Positions 11,168 to 20,331 of a stretch of 64,000 nucleotides of DNA are shown piece after piece. The DNA is from Leptodactylus fallax (Eukaryota > Chordata > Amphibia > Anura > Leptodactylidae): positions 5,547,501 to 5,611,500 of the forward strand of contig CAMRHE010000077.1 in assembly GCA_947044405.1 (NCBI GenBank), written 5' to 3'. Position numbers and translations under genes: made by a program. The notes under the pieces are model-generated. The model was not told the origin of the DNA and did no database searches. It was given only the letters and a program-made list of their open reading frames with translations. Within the stretch, counting starts at the first letter, position 1, and every line of letters starts with the position of its first letter.

Positions 11168-11585
11168 CTAAGGCTGCTCTTACATGATCAGTTTCTGCAT
11201 CAGGTTTTCTGATGCAGTTTTAGGCTGAGCCGCAAGTTGTGGAAACACGGCATTTTGTGTTGCAGATTTTGCTGCAGTTTTTTGAGCCAAAGTATGGAGT
11301 GGCTTGAAAAGGAATGGAAAATATATAGGAAGCTCTTAGACGTTTCCCTTCTGTTAAATCGACTCCTGACTTTAGCTCAAAAAAACGTAGCAAAATCTGC
11401 AACAAAAAAGGCTGCATTTCTGTAACATGGGGCCTCAGCTTTAAAAGCAAAACCAGATATGGATCATAAAGGGAAAGAAAAGATTAGGACAGGTGATACT
11501 CTTCTTCATTTATTAATCCACTCCTGGTTTTAGGTTCAAAGCTGCACCAGAAAATCTGATGAAGAACCAAATCACATTGAGAATA
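11168..11585. mobile_element. Palindromic MITE split by a second MITE
   Basis: The left arm 'GCATCAGGTTTTCTGATGCAGTTT' (11197-11220) pairs with the inverted right arm 'GCTGCACCAGAAAATCTGATGAAG' (about 11541-11565). The arms are separated by an inner MITE (11219-11446) plus about 95 bp of the outer element's own centre. Confidence 0.55.
11219..11446. mobile_element. Inner MITE nested in the palindrome
   Basis: Its inverted ends are 'TTTTAGGCTGAGCCGCAAGTTG' and the complement of 'AACATGGGGCCTCAGCTTTAAA'. The arms 'TTGCAGATTTTGCTGCAGTTTTTTGAGCCAAAG' and 'CTTTAGCTCAAAAAAACGTAGCAAAATCTGCAA' are near mirror images. It is related in its ends to the Harbinger-like family but has its own core. Confidence 0.6.
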
Positions 11586-11639
11586 TTTACCATCTATCAC
11601 ACATCCCATCAAATGTACTCGAGTTCAGAGAAAAATTCA

Positions 11640-12407
11640 TATAAATAGTTGTCCAGGTGGCATACAGTGCTAACAGGTACACATTTACTACCCCTCTACA
11701 CCTGATGTGTGCTGGAGATGCCATGTGGATAAAGAGACCTATGCACATAGTTGGTGGCATTGCAAAGTAATGTAACCCTTCTTGAATGAGGTCATTAAAG
11801 CCTCATTGGAAATTTGCCAAAATGCTACCACAAACTATTTTTATTAACCTCCCCCTGGAAGGAGTCAACAAACCCACAAATAAGCTCTTACCCTTATCGC
11901 TAACAGGAGCAAAACTTCTGATCCCTCCACTAAAGTCCTCATCCAGTAGGGCAGTGGATGAGCAAAGTTGACCAACTCTACAGGATTGAAGAGGTACCAG
12001 CCACTGCCGCCCCCACACATATCACCAATTTCAAATAAATATGGGACCTTAGCAATCCTTCTGCTCTACTGAGACCTTCCTCTCCCTAACAAATAGTGAA
12101 CACAGAACCACCATCGTACATGACCAAAGTATCACATCTAACTGGTAATACTAATACAGCAGGACCATATAACACTATTGCATGTCATTCCCCACCTCAT
12201 TATTTCCCCAACACCTAATTCATCATTTAGTTCTTGCAACAAAGGCTTACCTTCTTTTGTACCTGGCTACATTGTTTATCCTTTATTGTATTAGTTGTAC
12301 TGTTTCATAGAAAAAGTTTGATAAAGTGGAATGTAATGCCTTACTGCCTTATGTACATGTCCCATCTCTTTACCCTGTAACCATGTTTTACAAAAACCTT
12401 AATAAAA
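11640..12407 (+). pseudogene. Decayed LINE-1-type ORF2 3' end and 3'UTR
   Basis: Forward translation around 11690-11770 gives YYPSTPDVCWRC, then HVDKETYAHSWWHC. This is the cysteine/tryptophan pattern (CWRC...T..H.WW.C) found near the C-terminus of L1-clade ORF2 proteins. Further downstream the phrase ISPISNKYGTL matches the usual position of the last conserved segment. At least five in-frame stops and a frameshift show that it is long dead. The trailing sequence ends near 'CAAAAACCTTAATAAAACGAAC' (about 12391-12411), compatible with a LINE polyadenylation region. The reverse-transcriptase and endonuclease domains are absent, so this is a 5'-truncated copy. The clade call relies on the short motif and could be Tx1-like rather than L1 proper. 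Confidence 0.65.
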
Positions 12408-12418
12408 CGAACATTTCA

Positions 12419-12540
12419 GTATCAGACTGGTGGAGGTCCAAAACCCAGCACCACCACTGATCAGCTGTCAGCAAACAGCTCAGTATACTGTGTAGTGGCC
12501 GAGCCAAGTTACTACAGCTCAGCTTCTATTCAAGTTCCAT
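12419..12540. repeat. Fragment of a TTAA MITE family ('TATCAGACTGGTGGAGGTC')
   Basis: The phrase 'ATCAGACTGGTGGAGGTCC...CCACTGATCAGCTGT' matches the core of a very common frog MITE, also present at 35366-35466. Neither terminus is kept. Confidence 0.5.
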
Positions 12541-13092
12541 GACTCTTTCTTTTTTGTACATACATACATGGGCCAATTTATTAAGACTGTGTTTCATGCG
12601 CCAGTCTTAATCCAACTTCTATCTCTGTCACTTTCATATAAATGGAGCAATGCATATTACCCCTGTTCCATTCAGAATGGGGGATACGCACTACCCCTTT
12701 AGTAAAATTTCTTCACTCTATTTTGCCACTACTGTATGATACTGTTTGATTCTACATTGTACTTGGGTTTGCAATTTTGCAGCTTAGACTCTACTTTGCA
12801 GCTATTTTGTGATATTGTTTGATTCAGCATATAAAATTATGCTTCAAGAAGCAAAAATATCCATCTTTCAGTTCATTGGACGACAGCCCATTGTCATGTC
12901 TAGTTAATGCAGAATTAATTTCATTTTCTATTACCTCAGTAGTGAAAATATACAGAAAGCAACCACCATACCAAAGATGATCAGTTTTTGTGATGATAAA
13001 TTTTATAATATTTCTTTATAGGAGTCAGAATTATGCTTTTCTGACACAAAACTCCTGCTTCTCCCATATCTATATAAAGGCAATGTCTGCTT
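12541..13092. other. Diverged repeat and unassigned DNA
   Basis: A diverged palindromic fragment ('CAATTTATTAAGACTG...CAGTCTTAATCC') lies at 12571-12615. The remainder has no supportable feature. Confidence 0.35.
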
Positions 13093-13400
13093 AAAGGTGC
13101 CAATACACATAAGAGTAAAGTCGGCCAAATCCGCTGATTCTGGAAGGACTGGATGACTATCTTATGCATATGGAAGTATGCAAACAGAGAAAGAATTTCA
13201 GTGCCAAATCTTTGTACTCATGGAAGATAAGTCATTGCTAAAAGTGTCTGATAGAGGCTTACTCTCCTGTCCCCATTGAAATCACAGAATGAGTGACTAA
13301 ACTGAGAATGCATTTGTATGGCAGTGTCTGAAGGCATAGCAGTTAGCCAAACACGTGTCCAGAAGACAGCTATTGAAGGTGTATGGCCACCCCTATACAG
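13093..13400. mobile_element. MITE with 'AAGGTG...ATACAC' and 'GTGTATGGCCACC' ends
   Basis: The left end is 'AAAGGTGCCAATACACATAAG' and the inverted right end is 'TATTGAAGGTGTATGGCCACCCC'. 'GTCGGCCAAATCCGCTGATTC' near the left is mirrored by 'GTTAGCCAAACACGTGTCC' near the right. I recognise the termini from a frequent frog repeat. Confidence 0.5.
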
Positions 13401-14907
13401 ATCTCAGTCAATAAGATATAAGTTAGGTCAGCTTCACACGGCCAAGTTTAGGCACTGTTGAAAGAAAAATTTCACATTATACTGTATATACGCCAATGGA
13501 CCCATAGACTCATTTCTGTGTGTCCTTTTGGTTGGCATACCATATATTTGTCTTGCATAGATCAGGATATCATAAGTCCAAAAGCATAAACTGGGTATGG
13601 AAAAAGTGCTGTCGGAAAAATACAGCCTTGACAGAGATCATATCGTGATGGTTTGCTTTTTGTTCCCATACTTCCAGATCAATGCATTTTTTTATACTGT
13701 AAGAATAATATGTTGTTGATGGGTGATTGATAATTGTGGCTCTACCATGGTGTGTATAGACATGACAGAAGGTTATTGCAGGCACCACCATTTTTGCACA
13801 CCTTGAAATCTCAATACACCACAAGGGCATTCCCATCATTGTATTTTATGGCACATCCCGATTAGTGAGCGTCCAAACTCTGGAATCCTGCATATTATTG
13901 ACCTCTTTATGAGGTCCCTCATGGGACCTACCAGCCCCATCACTCTTATGATTAATTTAAATTTTCGGTGGTTTTATGAAGAATAATGTGTAATAATGCT
14001 GGGCTACAAATATAATATTCTGTTCTATTGAGTGTAAACAGCAGCTCGCTTTTGATTTCCAGAGCCATTTTATGCTCTTTCGGCAGGAGCCTTAATAAAA
14101 TTCTAAAGAACAGCGACTCAGAATGTCAATTCCTATATAAACTCAGTACCCATATATGTGGGAGAGCAATAGAATATTTGATCTGCGTCTGCTGCTGAGA
14201 GAAGAGCTCAAGCAACATATTTTGTATGAGCCAGTATCTGTATAAGTGGTGAATTTTGGCACACATCCCATGAACATATGTACTTGTTCTCTACCACGTG
14301 TTGCTGTTGTGCCATATGCTCCTATTATTTATTCAGTGTAGTTAAACACTACCTAAGCATCTGAATAGGAAATTGTATCGATTCTGCATGAGGTTAAACA
14401 CCCACTTCTGCAAGACTAGATTGGATCCCATTGTATGCGCCGGAGCATTCTGGTAATATAGATGATTAAACATGGAAAGCAGTTTACAGGTACTGTTATT
14501 GTCGTGGTTGGTAATAGTAGGGTTTTTTTTTATTTTAGGTGCAAAATGTAATCATGTAAACTGTGAAAGTAATGTTTTTACTCTACATAAGAAATGGTTA
14601 ATGATCTTTTCAAAAGTGTTGGCATGTAAGAAATCTGACTATGTGTCGCCAGAAAATGACTTATTTTTTCCATTAAATTTTATGTTAAACATATTTATGT
14701 TATTATCTATATTTAAAAAAAAATCCTGCAGTTCTCACTCTGTCCACTAAGCCATATAATACACTGAGTCCTGTTTTCTGTAGATTTCTTTGCAGCAGTC
14801 ACCTCACTTACAGCACTCTGATGATCACAGCTATCATATATATGTAGAGAAGTCACAGAATCCACCAGGTCACAGAGCACGTCTAAAAAACTCTGCCATA
14901 CAAGTGA
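13401..14907. other. Repeat-poor DNA
   Basis: Apart from a possible MITE end at 13427-13470 ('CAGCTTCACACGG'), no repeat signature is visible. The interval 13860-14460 looks like unique sequence and is the kind of place where conserved non-coding DNA could sit. The plus frame at 14472-14750 is hydrophobic and T-rich with no motif; I do not call it a gene. Confidence 0.35.
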
Positions 14908-15030
14908 ATAGAATGCTACACCCTTCAGCCAAAGATATCCATTTTATCTACCTGGCAACTCCATATGAAAACTAAGTTGAAAGTGATTGTAATAACATAC
15001 AAATTCTTGTGCCCAACTTTGCAAAAAAAA
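14908..15030. repeat. Direct repeat, copy 1
   Basis: Shares about 120 bp with 15613-15740, including 'ATATCCATTT.ATCTACC.GGCAACTCCAT', 'TTGAAAGT.ATTG' and 'CCCAACTTTGCAAAAAAA'. It lies just outside the left arm of the foldback element, and its partner lies inside the loop. Confidence 0.7.
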
Positions 15031-15187
15031 ATATATATAAAAATATCCCTATTCAAAGTAGAGTATGTGTATTTCTGTATAAAATTTGGATATAATTTTT
15101 TTTGAAGAAATAATAGATCATGATAACCAGTCTCAGCCCAAGCAACATCAACTGGAACAACCTTAGAGTTCTTCCAAATGTACTAGT

Positions 15188-15407
15188 AGTATAATGTTGT
15201 ACCGTGTTAGCCATAGAAAGTAGTGGAAGAGTGAAGAAATCAGGCGATACCTTTTAGAGGCTAACTGAGTATATTTGATAGTCAGCTTTCGCGAGTACTA
15301 GCTCTCTTCTGTCTGAAGAAGAGAGCTAGTACTCTCGAAAGCTGACTATCAAATATACTCAGTTAGCCTCTAAAAGTTATCGCCTGATTTCTTCACTCTT
15401 CCGCCAG
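15188..15407. mobile_element. Penelope-like 3' tail, inverted-pair insertion
   Basis: A perfect 10-bp target duplication ATGTACTAGT (15178-15187 and 15408-15417) brackets 220 bp. The first half (15188-15312) is a minus-strand 3' tail; read on that strand it ends in CACGGTACAACATTATACT. The second half (15313-15407) is a plus-strand copy of the inner tail, cut before that end. The tail shows 'CTCTCGAAAGCTGACTATC', 'TTAGCCTCTAAAAG' and 'GGCTAACACGGTAC', which resemble reptile Penelope-like tails. The uninterrupted partner arm near 16000 confirms the empty site. Confidence 0.7.
15313..15340 (+). ncRNA. Hammerhead-ribozyme-like motif
   Basis: CTGAAGA (15313-15319) fits the CUGANGA box of hammerhead ribozymes. 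GAGAG/CTCTC (15321-15325 and 15332-15336) closes a 6-nt loop as stem II, and GAAA (15337-15340) fits the second box. Penelope-like elements are known to carry hammerheads. Against a working ribozyme: one extra A (15320) lies between box and stem, no paired stem I is evident, and the first box sits at the inversion junction. Confidence 0.3.
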
Positions 15408-15437
15408 ATGTACTAGTCAGTGTATTCAAGGTCTAGT

Positions 15438-15457
15438 AGTATAATGTTGTACCGTGT
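15438..15457 (-). mobile_element. 20-nt solo insertion of the Penelope-like tail end
   Basis: AGTATAATGTTGTACCGTGT lies between direct TAGT repeats (15434-15437 and 15458-15461). Removing it with one TAGT restores collinearity with the other foldback arm (CTAGTC, then GATTTTCATG). It begins at the same nucleotide as the 220-bp insertion 30 bp upstream. Confidence 0.65.
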
Positions 15458-15612
15458 TAGTCGTCGATTTTCATGAAAAATTCTTAGGCCTCACTTTCAC
15501 AAACCTAAAAATCTATTATTAACTGCAGTTTCCATAGTGATATAAACTTTTTTGGGGGGGAAAAATTCCCAACTTCTTCTTGTAAGAATTGCTGGTAGCT
15601 TAGGGGCACACA

Positions 15613-15740
15613 GAATGTTACATCCTTGGTCAACACATATCCATTTCATCTACCGGGCAACTCCATCTAAAAACTAAATTGAAAGTAATTGCGATGCACT
15701 ACAAATTGTTGTGCACAACTTTGCAAAAAAAGATAAAAAA
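15613..15740. repeat. Direct repeat, copy 2, in the foldback loop
   Basis: Partner of 14908-15030 in the same orientation. It is about 80% identical by eye, ending in 'ACAACTTTGCAAAAAAAGATA'. Confidence 0.65.
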
Positions 15741-16292
15741 TGACAGTACCTGGTACTAAAAATAGTCACCACCACTAAGTCTATGAAGCATTTAAGTATT
15801 TTACCGTAGATTACTTTTTAAGTCAGTAACAAGAGCATAATAATGGCCCTATGACTGCAGATATGTCAGAATTCTAGTTGGCAGAGGACTATACATCACT
15901 ATGGTAACTGCAGTTAAATATAGATTTTTAGGTTTGTGACAGTGGGGCCTAACACTTTTTCATGAAAATCCATGACTAGGCCCTGAATACACTGATTAAT
16001 ACATTTGCAGAATCTTAGGGTTGTTCAAGTTGATATTGTTTGCACTGAGGCTGGTTCTCATCATATAGTATTTCTTAAAAGCAAAAAAATATATATATAT
16101 AATCTATATACAGAAATACACATATTCTTTATTATGAAGCACAGTCTCATAGTTTTTCAGCAGTAATATTGATGAGTGATATTCCATGTAGGTTGAAGAG
16201 TTTGAGTACTCAATGAATGTTCCAGTTGGTACGATTTTTTTTACAAAACATTCCAAATGGGATACATAGATAAAAGAAGCATTTACTCAACT

Positions 16293-16545
16293 AAGGCTTT
16301 GTTCACATCTGCTTCAGAGTCTCCGTAAGAGACTCCATTGCAGATTATGCTGAAAATTGGCAGAGAGGACTTTTCTCACCGTTGGTTTCAGTAGAAACTC
16401 GCTGGACACCCGGCGGACCCAATTATAGTCTATGGGGTCCGTGGGTGTCCGCGGGTTACTAATGTTTTAGCGGCTGAGCTCTACTGTCATTCGGGTCCCA
16501 CAGTGGATACGAACGATGGAGAGCATGGCGCAAGTGTGAATCCCC
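16293..16545. mobile_element. MITE with 'GTTCACATCTGC' end
   Basis: The left end is 'TAAGGCTTTGTTCACATCTGC' and the mirrored right end is 'GGCGCAAGTGTGAATCCC'. The interior has 'ATTATAGTCTATGGGGTCCGTGGGTGTCC' flanked by mirrored 'GGACACCCGGCGGACCC'. It belongs to the group at 19373, 20121, 27608 and 57570. Confidence 0.55.
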
Positions 16546-17090
16546 TGCCACTGCCATTCCTATGCTTTCTGGGTCCTTGCTGATCTCTACTTACTGATCC
16601 CATGTTCTTGGCCAGTGATTGGAATGAGTGAGTGGTATTTCCTGTGTGTTGAGATGGGATCAGGAAGAAAAGATCAGCTGGGACTCGGTAAGCTTTGGAA
16701 TAGAAGTGGTAGGGGTCATTGAGTGAGCATTGCTTCTTTTATGTTTGCAACTCATTCAGTCTTTTTTTGGATTAGCAGGGCAAGTGTCTGAGACATAAAA
16801 CAATAGAAAGTTGCCTATTTTTCAGGCTTAAACATTGCTGAAATTTGGATTGTACATGTAGCATTGAACCACAGATCCATATTATGGTGCCCATGGCCAG
16901 AAATAGACTGATACTGTTGCTCAGTATGCATCTGATTTTATACATTTTATGTCATATTACAGAAGTTTCTAGAAGCTTTGCCATGTGGAGGCACCATTCA
17001 GGCAAATGGATAATTTACTGGTCCATAATAGGGCTACCATTTGTGGCCATATAGGATCCATATACATGACATTGCTTTGTGCATGAACCC
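16546..17090. other. Unassigned DNA
   Basis: No gene or element boundary that I can support. Confidence 0.35.
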
Positions 17091-17255
17091 TAAGGCTTCA
17101 TGTACACGGCCCTTTTGCAAGCTGATTGTAATCTTAGTGTCTTATGGGTCCATGTGTCTGTTCTGATGAATCTGAATAGGACCTGCTCTAACAATATCAG
17201 AACAGAACAGCAGAAGACACTTGGATTTCACACTTGTCATGTGCATGAAGCCTAA
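17091..17255. mobile_element. Short MITE with TAA duplication
   Basis: TAA at 17091-17093 and 17253-17255 flank GGCTTCATGTACACGG and CATGTGCATGAAGCC, an inverted pair. 'TTCTGATGAATCTGAATAGGACCTGCTC' lies in the centre. The ends and duplication match the PIF/Harbinger pattern. Confidence 0.65.
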
Positions 17256-18263
17256 GCAGAACTGAATACAAGAGTGCAACTATATTATTTTTGGTGTAAA
17301 AAAGGATTTTATAAAAAAAAAAAAAAACACAATGTGCCATACTATTATAAGAACAGTGCAGGATCCTCACGCAGTGGGCCATTAATAAGGCAACAAAAAC
17401 CAAGGTACAACATAACAAATAAAGCTGGGAGGAGTGATGGGGAATGAGAGGTACAGTCAAAAACAAATAGGAAAAAAATGGGGGAGCATTCCAAAGGAAA
17501 ATCATCACAAACCATACCGTATAGATGTAATGGATCATAAATAGAGGTTTCTTATGCGTTAGAGGGACAATAAAAGTCAATCAACCCTATGTAATAAGAT
17601 ATATTGTATCATGGGCATAAAGTAAGGACTGTCCTCAAGCCCAGTGGGGCTGTGTAGTCCAGGTCATATTATTTTCGCTGTTGTTTTTGACGTTTTTGTA
17701 TCCGTCCTGCACACAATGGATTGCTATGTATTCTGGGCCAGCTGAATCTTTAGTGACTTTAGCGTGTACATTTCTAAGGACAATCTGTTACTTACAATGT
17801 ACATAGGTTATACAGGGGCAGCCGTGTAACCCCTTCCATATTTCGCTACACTAGTATTCTATACTTTCAGATAAGGATATTGAGATAAACCTTTTAATTA
17901 CACATAACAAATGTTAGTGGAGGGAACCACTGGGTCTTGGGGATTATGGAATAATGCATTAGACCACAGTCTTACAGTGACATAGGATTAGTTTGGTAAT
18001 AATATTATTCTGCTTTGTTGTTAATTCTTAGACAGCAGCATGTCGTCCCAGCACACACAAGTAAATAAGCGGGAGGCGAGTGGTTTCAGGAATTAGACAT
18101 CATTGCAATGTGTACTGTACTGTGGCTATAAATGGGGAAAAAAGGTATCCTGAGTGATTGGATTTAAGCAAACAGTGTGCAGTTTTTGCAATAATACAGA
18201 ACCTGAATATGTTCTATGCAGTAAATGATCAAAAAACCTTGAAGTGTTATGACCAAGAAATAG
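17256..18263. other. Unassigned DNA with an A-run
   Basis: A 127-codon minus-strand open frame at 17197-17580 reads partly through the MITE and the A-run near 17311-17325. It has low-complexity hydrophobic composition and no known motif, so I do not call it a gene. Confidence 0.35.
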
Positions 18264-19333
18264 ACTTAAAGTAGCACTCCCACAACAATGTATGTTCTCT
18301 GGTCCATAAGTAAATGGTAGAGAAGGTAATTGGTGATTAAATTTGTGAGTTTTCCACTCCCTTCTGGTCCTCAAATCTGTCATGTGACTGACAGGCGTTA
18401 GCATTATCTCCAGTTGACACAGCATTTTATGTATGGACAGGAGGTCAGTTGTCTGATCATTCCTACAAGACTCACGCTGTGCCTCTAATAGGAATAAATA
18501 GACAAACTGAGTTCTCGTCTACATATAAGATTCTCTGTCAGTTGTAGAGATGGGTGAACCTCACAAGATTCGCCCACCTGTTTAGTTTTTAAGCCAGACA
18601 TGTTTGGTCTGAACCGGAAATGCTATTATTATACTTCGGGAGTATCTTCAGATCCCAGAGTATAATAAATGAAAGCCCAGGTAAGGTAGTGTAAAATAAT
18701 AAACATTTATACTTACCTTTCCTCACCACCCTTGTGCTCCCTCATGGCGTTGGGCGTTCCTTCGCTATCTTCTTCTGGCCTCCTGGTTGGCATGCCATGT
18801 GCCCCAGGAATCCACTGAGGCCTATGATTGGCCCTCAGCAGTCACATTGGGTGCACCAATATCATGACGCTTTATCGCAAGCGTCACTAAGTCACTGAGG
18901 CCTGTGACTGCTGGGGCACATGACGCCAGGCAGGAGGCCAGAAGCGATGTTGAGGGAGTACCTGGCCACAGCAAGAGAGTACAGTAGAGGTGACATGTTT
19001 ATTATTTTACCCCACCTAATCTGGGCCTCCTCTTCAGACTCCAGAGTATAATAGTGATCCATGTGTGATGAATTCCAAAATCCTTGCATTTGGGTTGAGC
19101 CCAAAATGTTTGGAAACATCTGGTAAAATCCAGTTTGATCTGAACTGGTTTTCTCATCTCTAGTCAGTTGGAGACTCAGAGTGTTGGTCACATGACATGA
19201 CACAGGACCAGAAGGGACTTTATAACTCAAGAATATACAGCCACCTATGACAATATTATCTTCACAACAATTTACATCATGTATCTTTCTAGTGGGACAG
19301 AAAATAGTAAATTTGTAAAAGTGCTACTTTAAG
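18264..19333. mobile_element. Outer palindromic element, interrupted by a hAT-like copy
   Basis: The left arm starts 'CTTAAAGTAGCACTCCCACAACAATGTA' and includes 'CACTCCCTTCTGGTCC' and 'CATGTGACTGACA'. The right arm is its inverse: 'GGACCAGAAGGGACTTTATA', then 'ACAACAATTTACATCATGTA', then 'AAAAGTGCTACTTTAAG'. Between the arms lies the inner element 18545-19162. Confidence 0.65.
18545..19162. mobile_element. hAT-like MITE with 8-bp target duplication
   Basis: The inverted ends TAGAGATGGGTGAA and TTCTCATCTCTA are bracketed by perfect 8-bp duplications GTCAGTTG at 18537-18544 and 19163-19170. Eight-base duplications are the hAT signature. The interior is itself palindromic around 'CCCAGAGTATAATAA...CTCCAGAGTATAATAG' and carries CACATGACGCC...GCGTCA blocks. 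No transposase is encoded, so it needed one in trans. A related, end-damaged copy is at 39080-39596. Confidence 0.8.
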
Positions 19334-19369
19334 AAACAATTCCACTTGAACCAAGCTGAACAACTGCTC

Positions 19370-19469
19370 TAAGGCCCGGTTCACATCTGCGTTTGGCCAT
19401 TCCGTTCAAAATCAGTATTTCCCTGTGATTTTGAGCGGATTGACAAACGCAGATGTGAACCCAGCCTAA
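19370..19469. mobile_element. 100-bp hairpin MITE with TAA duplication
   Basis: TAA at 19370-19372 and 19467-19469 flank a near-complete hairpin. 'GGTTCACATCTGCGTTTG' on the left pairs with 'CAAACGCAGATGTGAACC' on the right, and 'TTCAAAATCA' with 'TGATTTTGAG' further in. Its length and TWA duplication fit a minimal Harbinger-like MITE. A transcript would fold into a long hairpin. Confidence 0.75.
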
Positions 19470-20120
19470 GTGACAACGGAAGTGCACCATCAGAAAGAGT
19501 TACTGTACTTCCACACGTTCAGCTGTTTCTGATAGTATCATTATTGTCTAAGGAGAATGGATCTCATTATTGATAGTGGTCGGGATCCCCAAGTTCAGAC
19601 TTCTATCTTCTCATAATTTTATCTGTCTAATTGGAAGGTCATAATAGTATAAAATAGGAATAAAAAGGCTATTGTGAAGCATTATCTATAAGTATGCAGC
19701 CTAACTGTAAAACCCTAAACGGTAAAAAGACTTAGCTGCCTCTAATTAAAGCATAAATGTCATTTTAGGTGAATATATAGAGTACAGTAGTGACTTTCTG
19801 CAAGAAGGAAGACGAGGGTATAGCCTCACTAGACAAGGTACCTACCATTACAAGGTGCTAAGACAGCTATTGTGAAGGCTACTGATCAAGAAGGCAAACC
19901 TAAATATGGCTGATGCAAAATGGAGATCATTTTAATGACATAAGTAATAATTGGTATTAAAACAGTATACATCTGTGGCAGTGATATCAACACATGCCTG
20001 TCAGCAGAATAGAAGAACAATTAAAGAAAGTTTTTTATTATCAACATAGGATTATATTAGGACACACTTTATTTCCATAACAATATATCAATGTCATCCC
20101 AGTTTATCTTCTTTTTCTTA
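19470..20120. other. Unassigned DNA
   Basis: No supportable gene or repeat boundary. Confidence 0.35.
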
Positions 20121-20310
20121 CGCTAGGTTCACACCTGCGCCTGGGCTTCTGTTCTTCGGGGACCCGAAAAACGGAAACCTAATCCGCTTAAAAAGACTAT
20201 AATGGGGTCCGCCAGGTTTCCGCCAGAAAGATGCGGAGCAAAAGTCCTGCTTTCAAGACTTTCCTCTCCGCATTTTTTAAGCGGATTTGGGGATGCAAAC
20301 CCCGTATTTC
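20121..20310. mobile_element. 'CTAGGTTCACACCTGCGC' MITE, right end lost
   Basis: The left end 'GCTAGGTTCACACCTGCGCC' and the mirrored core around 'GACTATAATGGGGTCCGCCAGGTTTCCGCC' match the complete copy at 27608-27839. The copy stops after 'GCGGATTTGGGGATGCAAACCCCG', just before the target duplication of the next insertion. An open frame across it is repeat-derived. Confidence 0.65.
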
Positions 20311-20331
20311 ATATGGAATAACAAATCATTC

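Larger units (their letters stand above)
15055..16140. mobile_element. Foldback element with two Penelope-like insertions
   Basis: The left arm (15055-15549 minus insertions) is the reverse complement of 15893-16140. Landmarks on the left are 'ATGTGTATTTCTGTATA', 'ACCAGTCTCAG', 'CAGTGTATTCAAGGTCTAGT', 'GATTTTCATGAAAAA' and 'CACAAACCTAAAAATCTAT', with the matching inverse on the right. The loop holds a direct repeat (15613-15740). The left arm is broken twice, at 15178-15417 and 15434-15461, by one Penelope-like family. The right arm is unbroken and gives the pre-insertion sequence. Confidence 0.75.

Noticed and set aside
17197..17580. 127-codon minus-strand frame
   Set aside because: It reads through a MITE and an A-run (poly-Phe) and has no family features.
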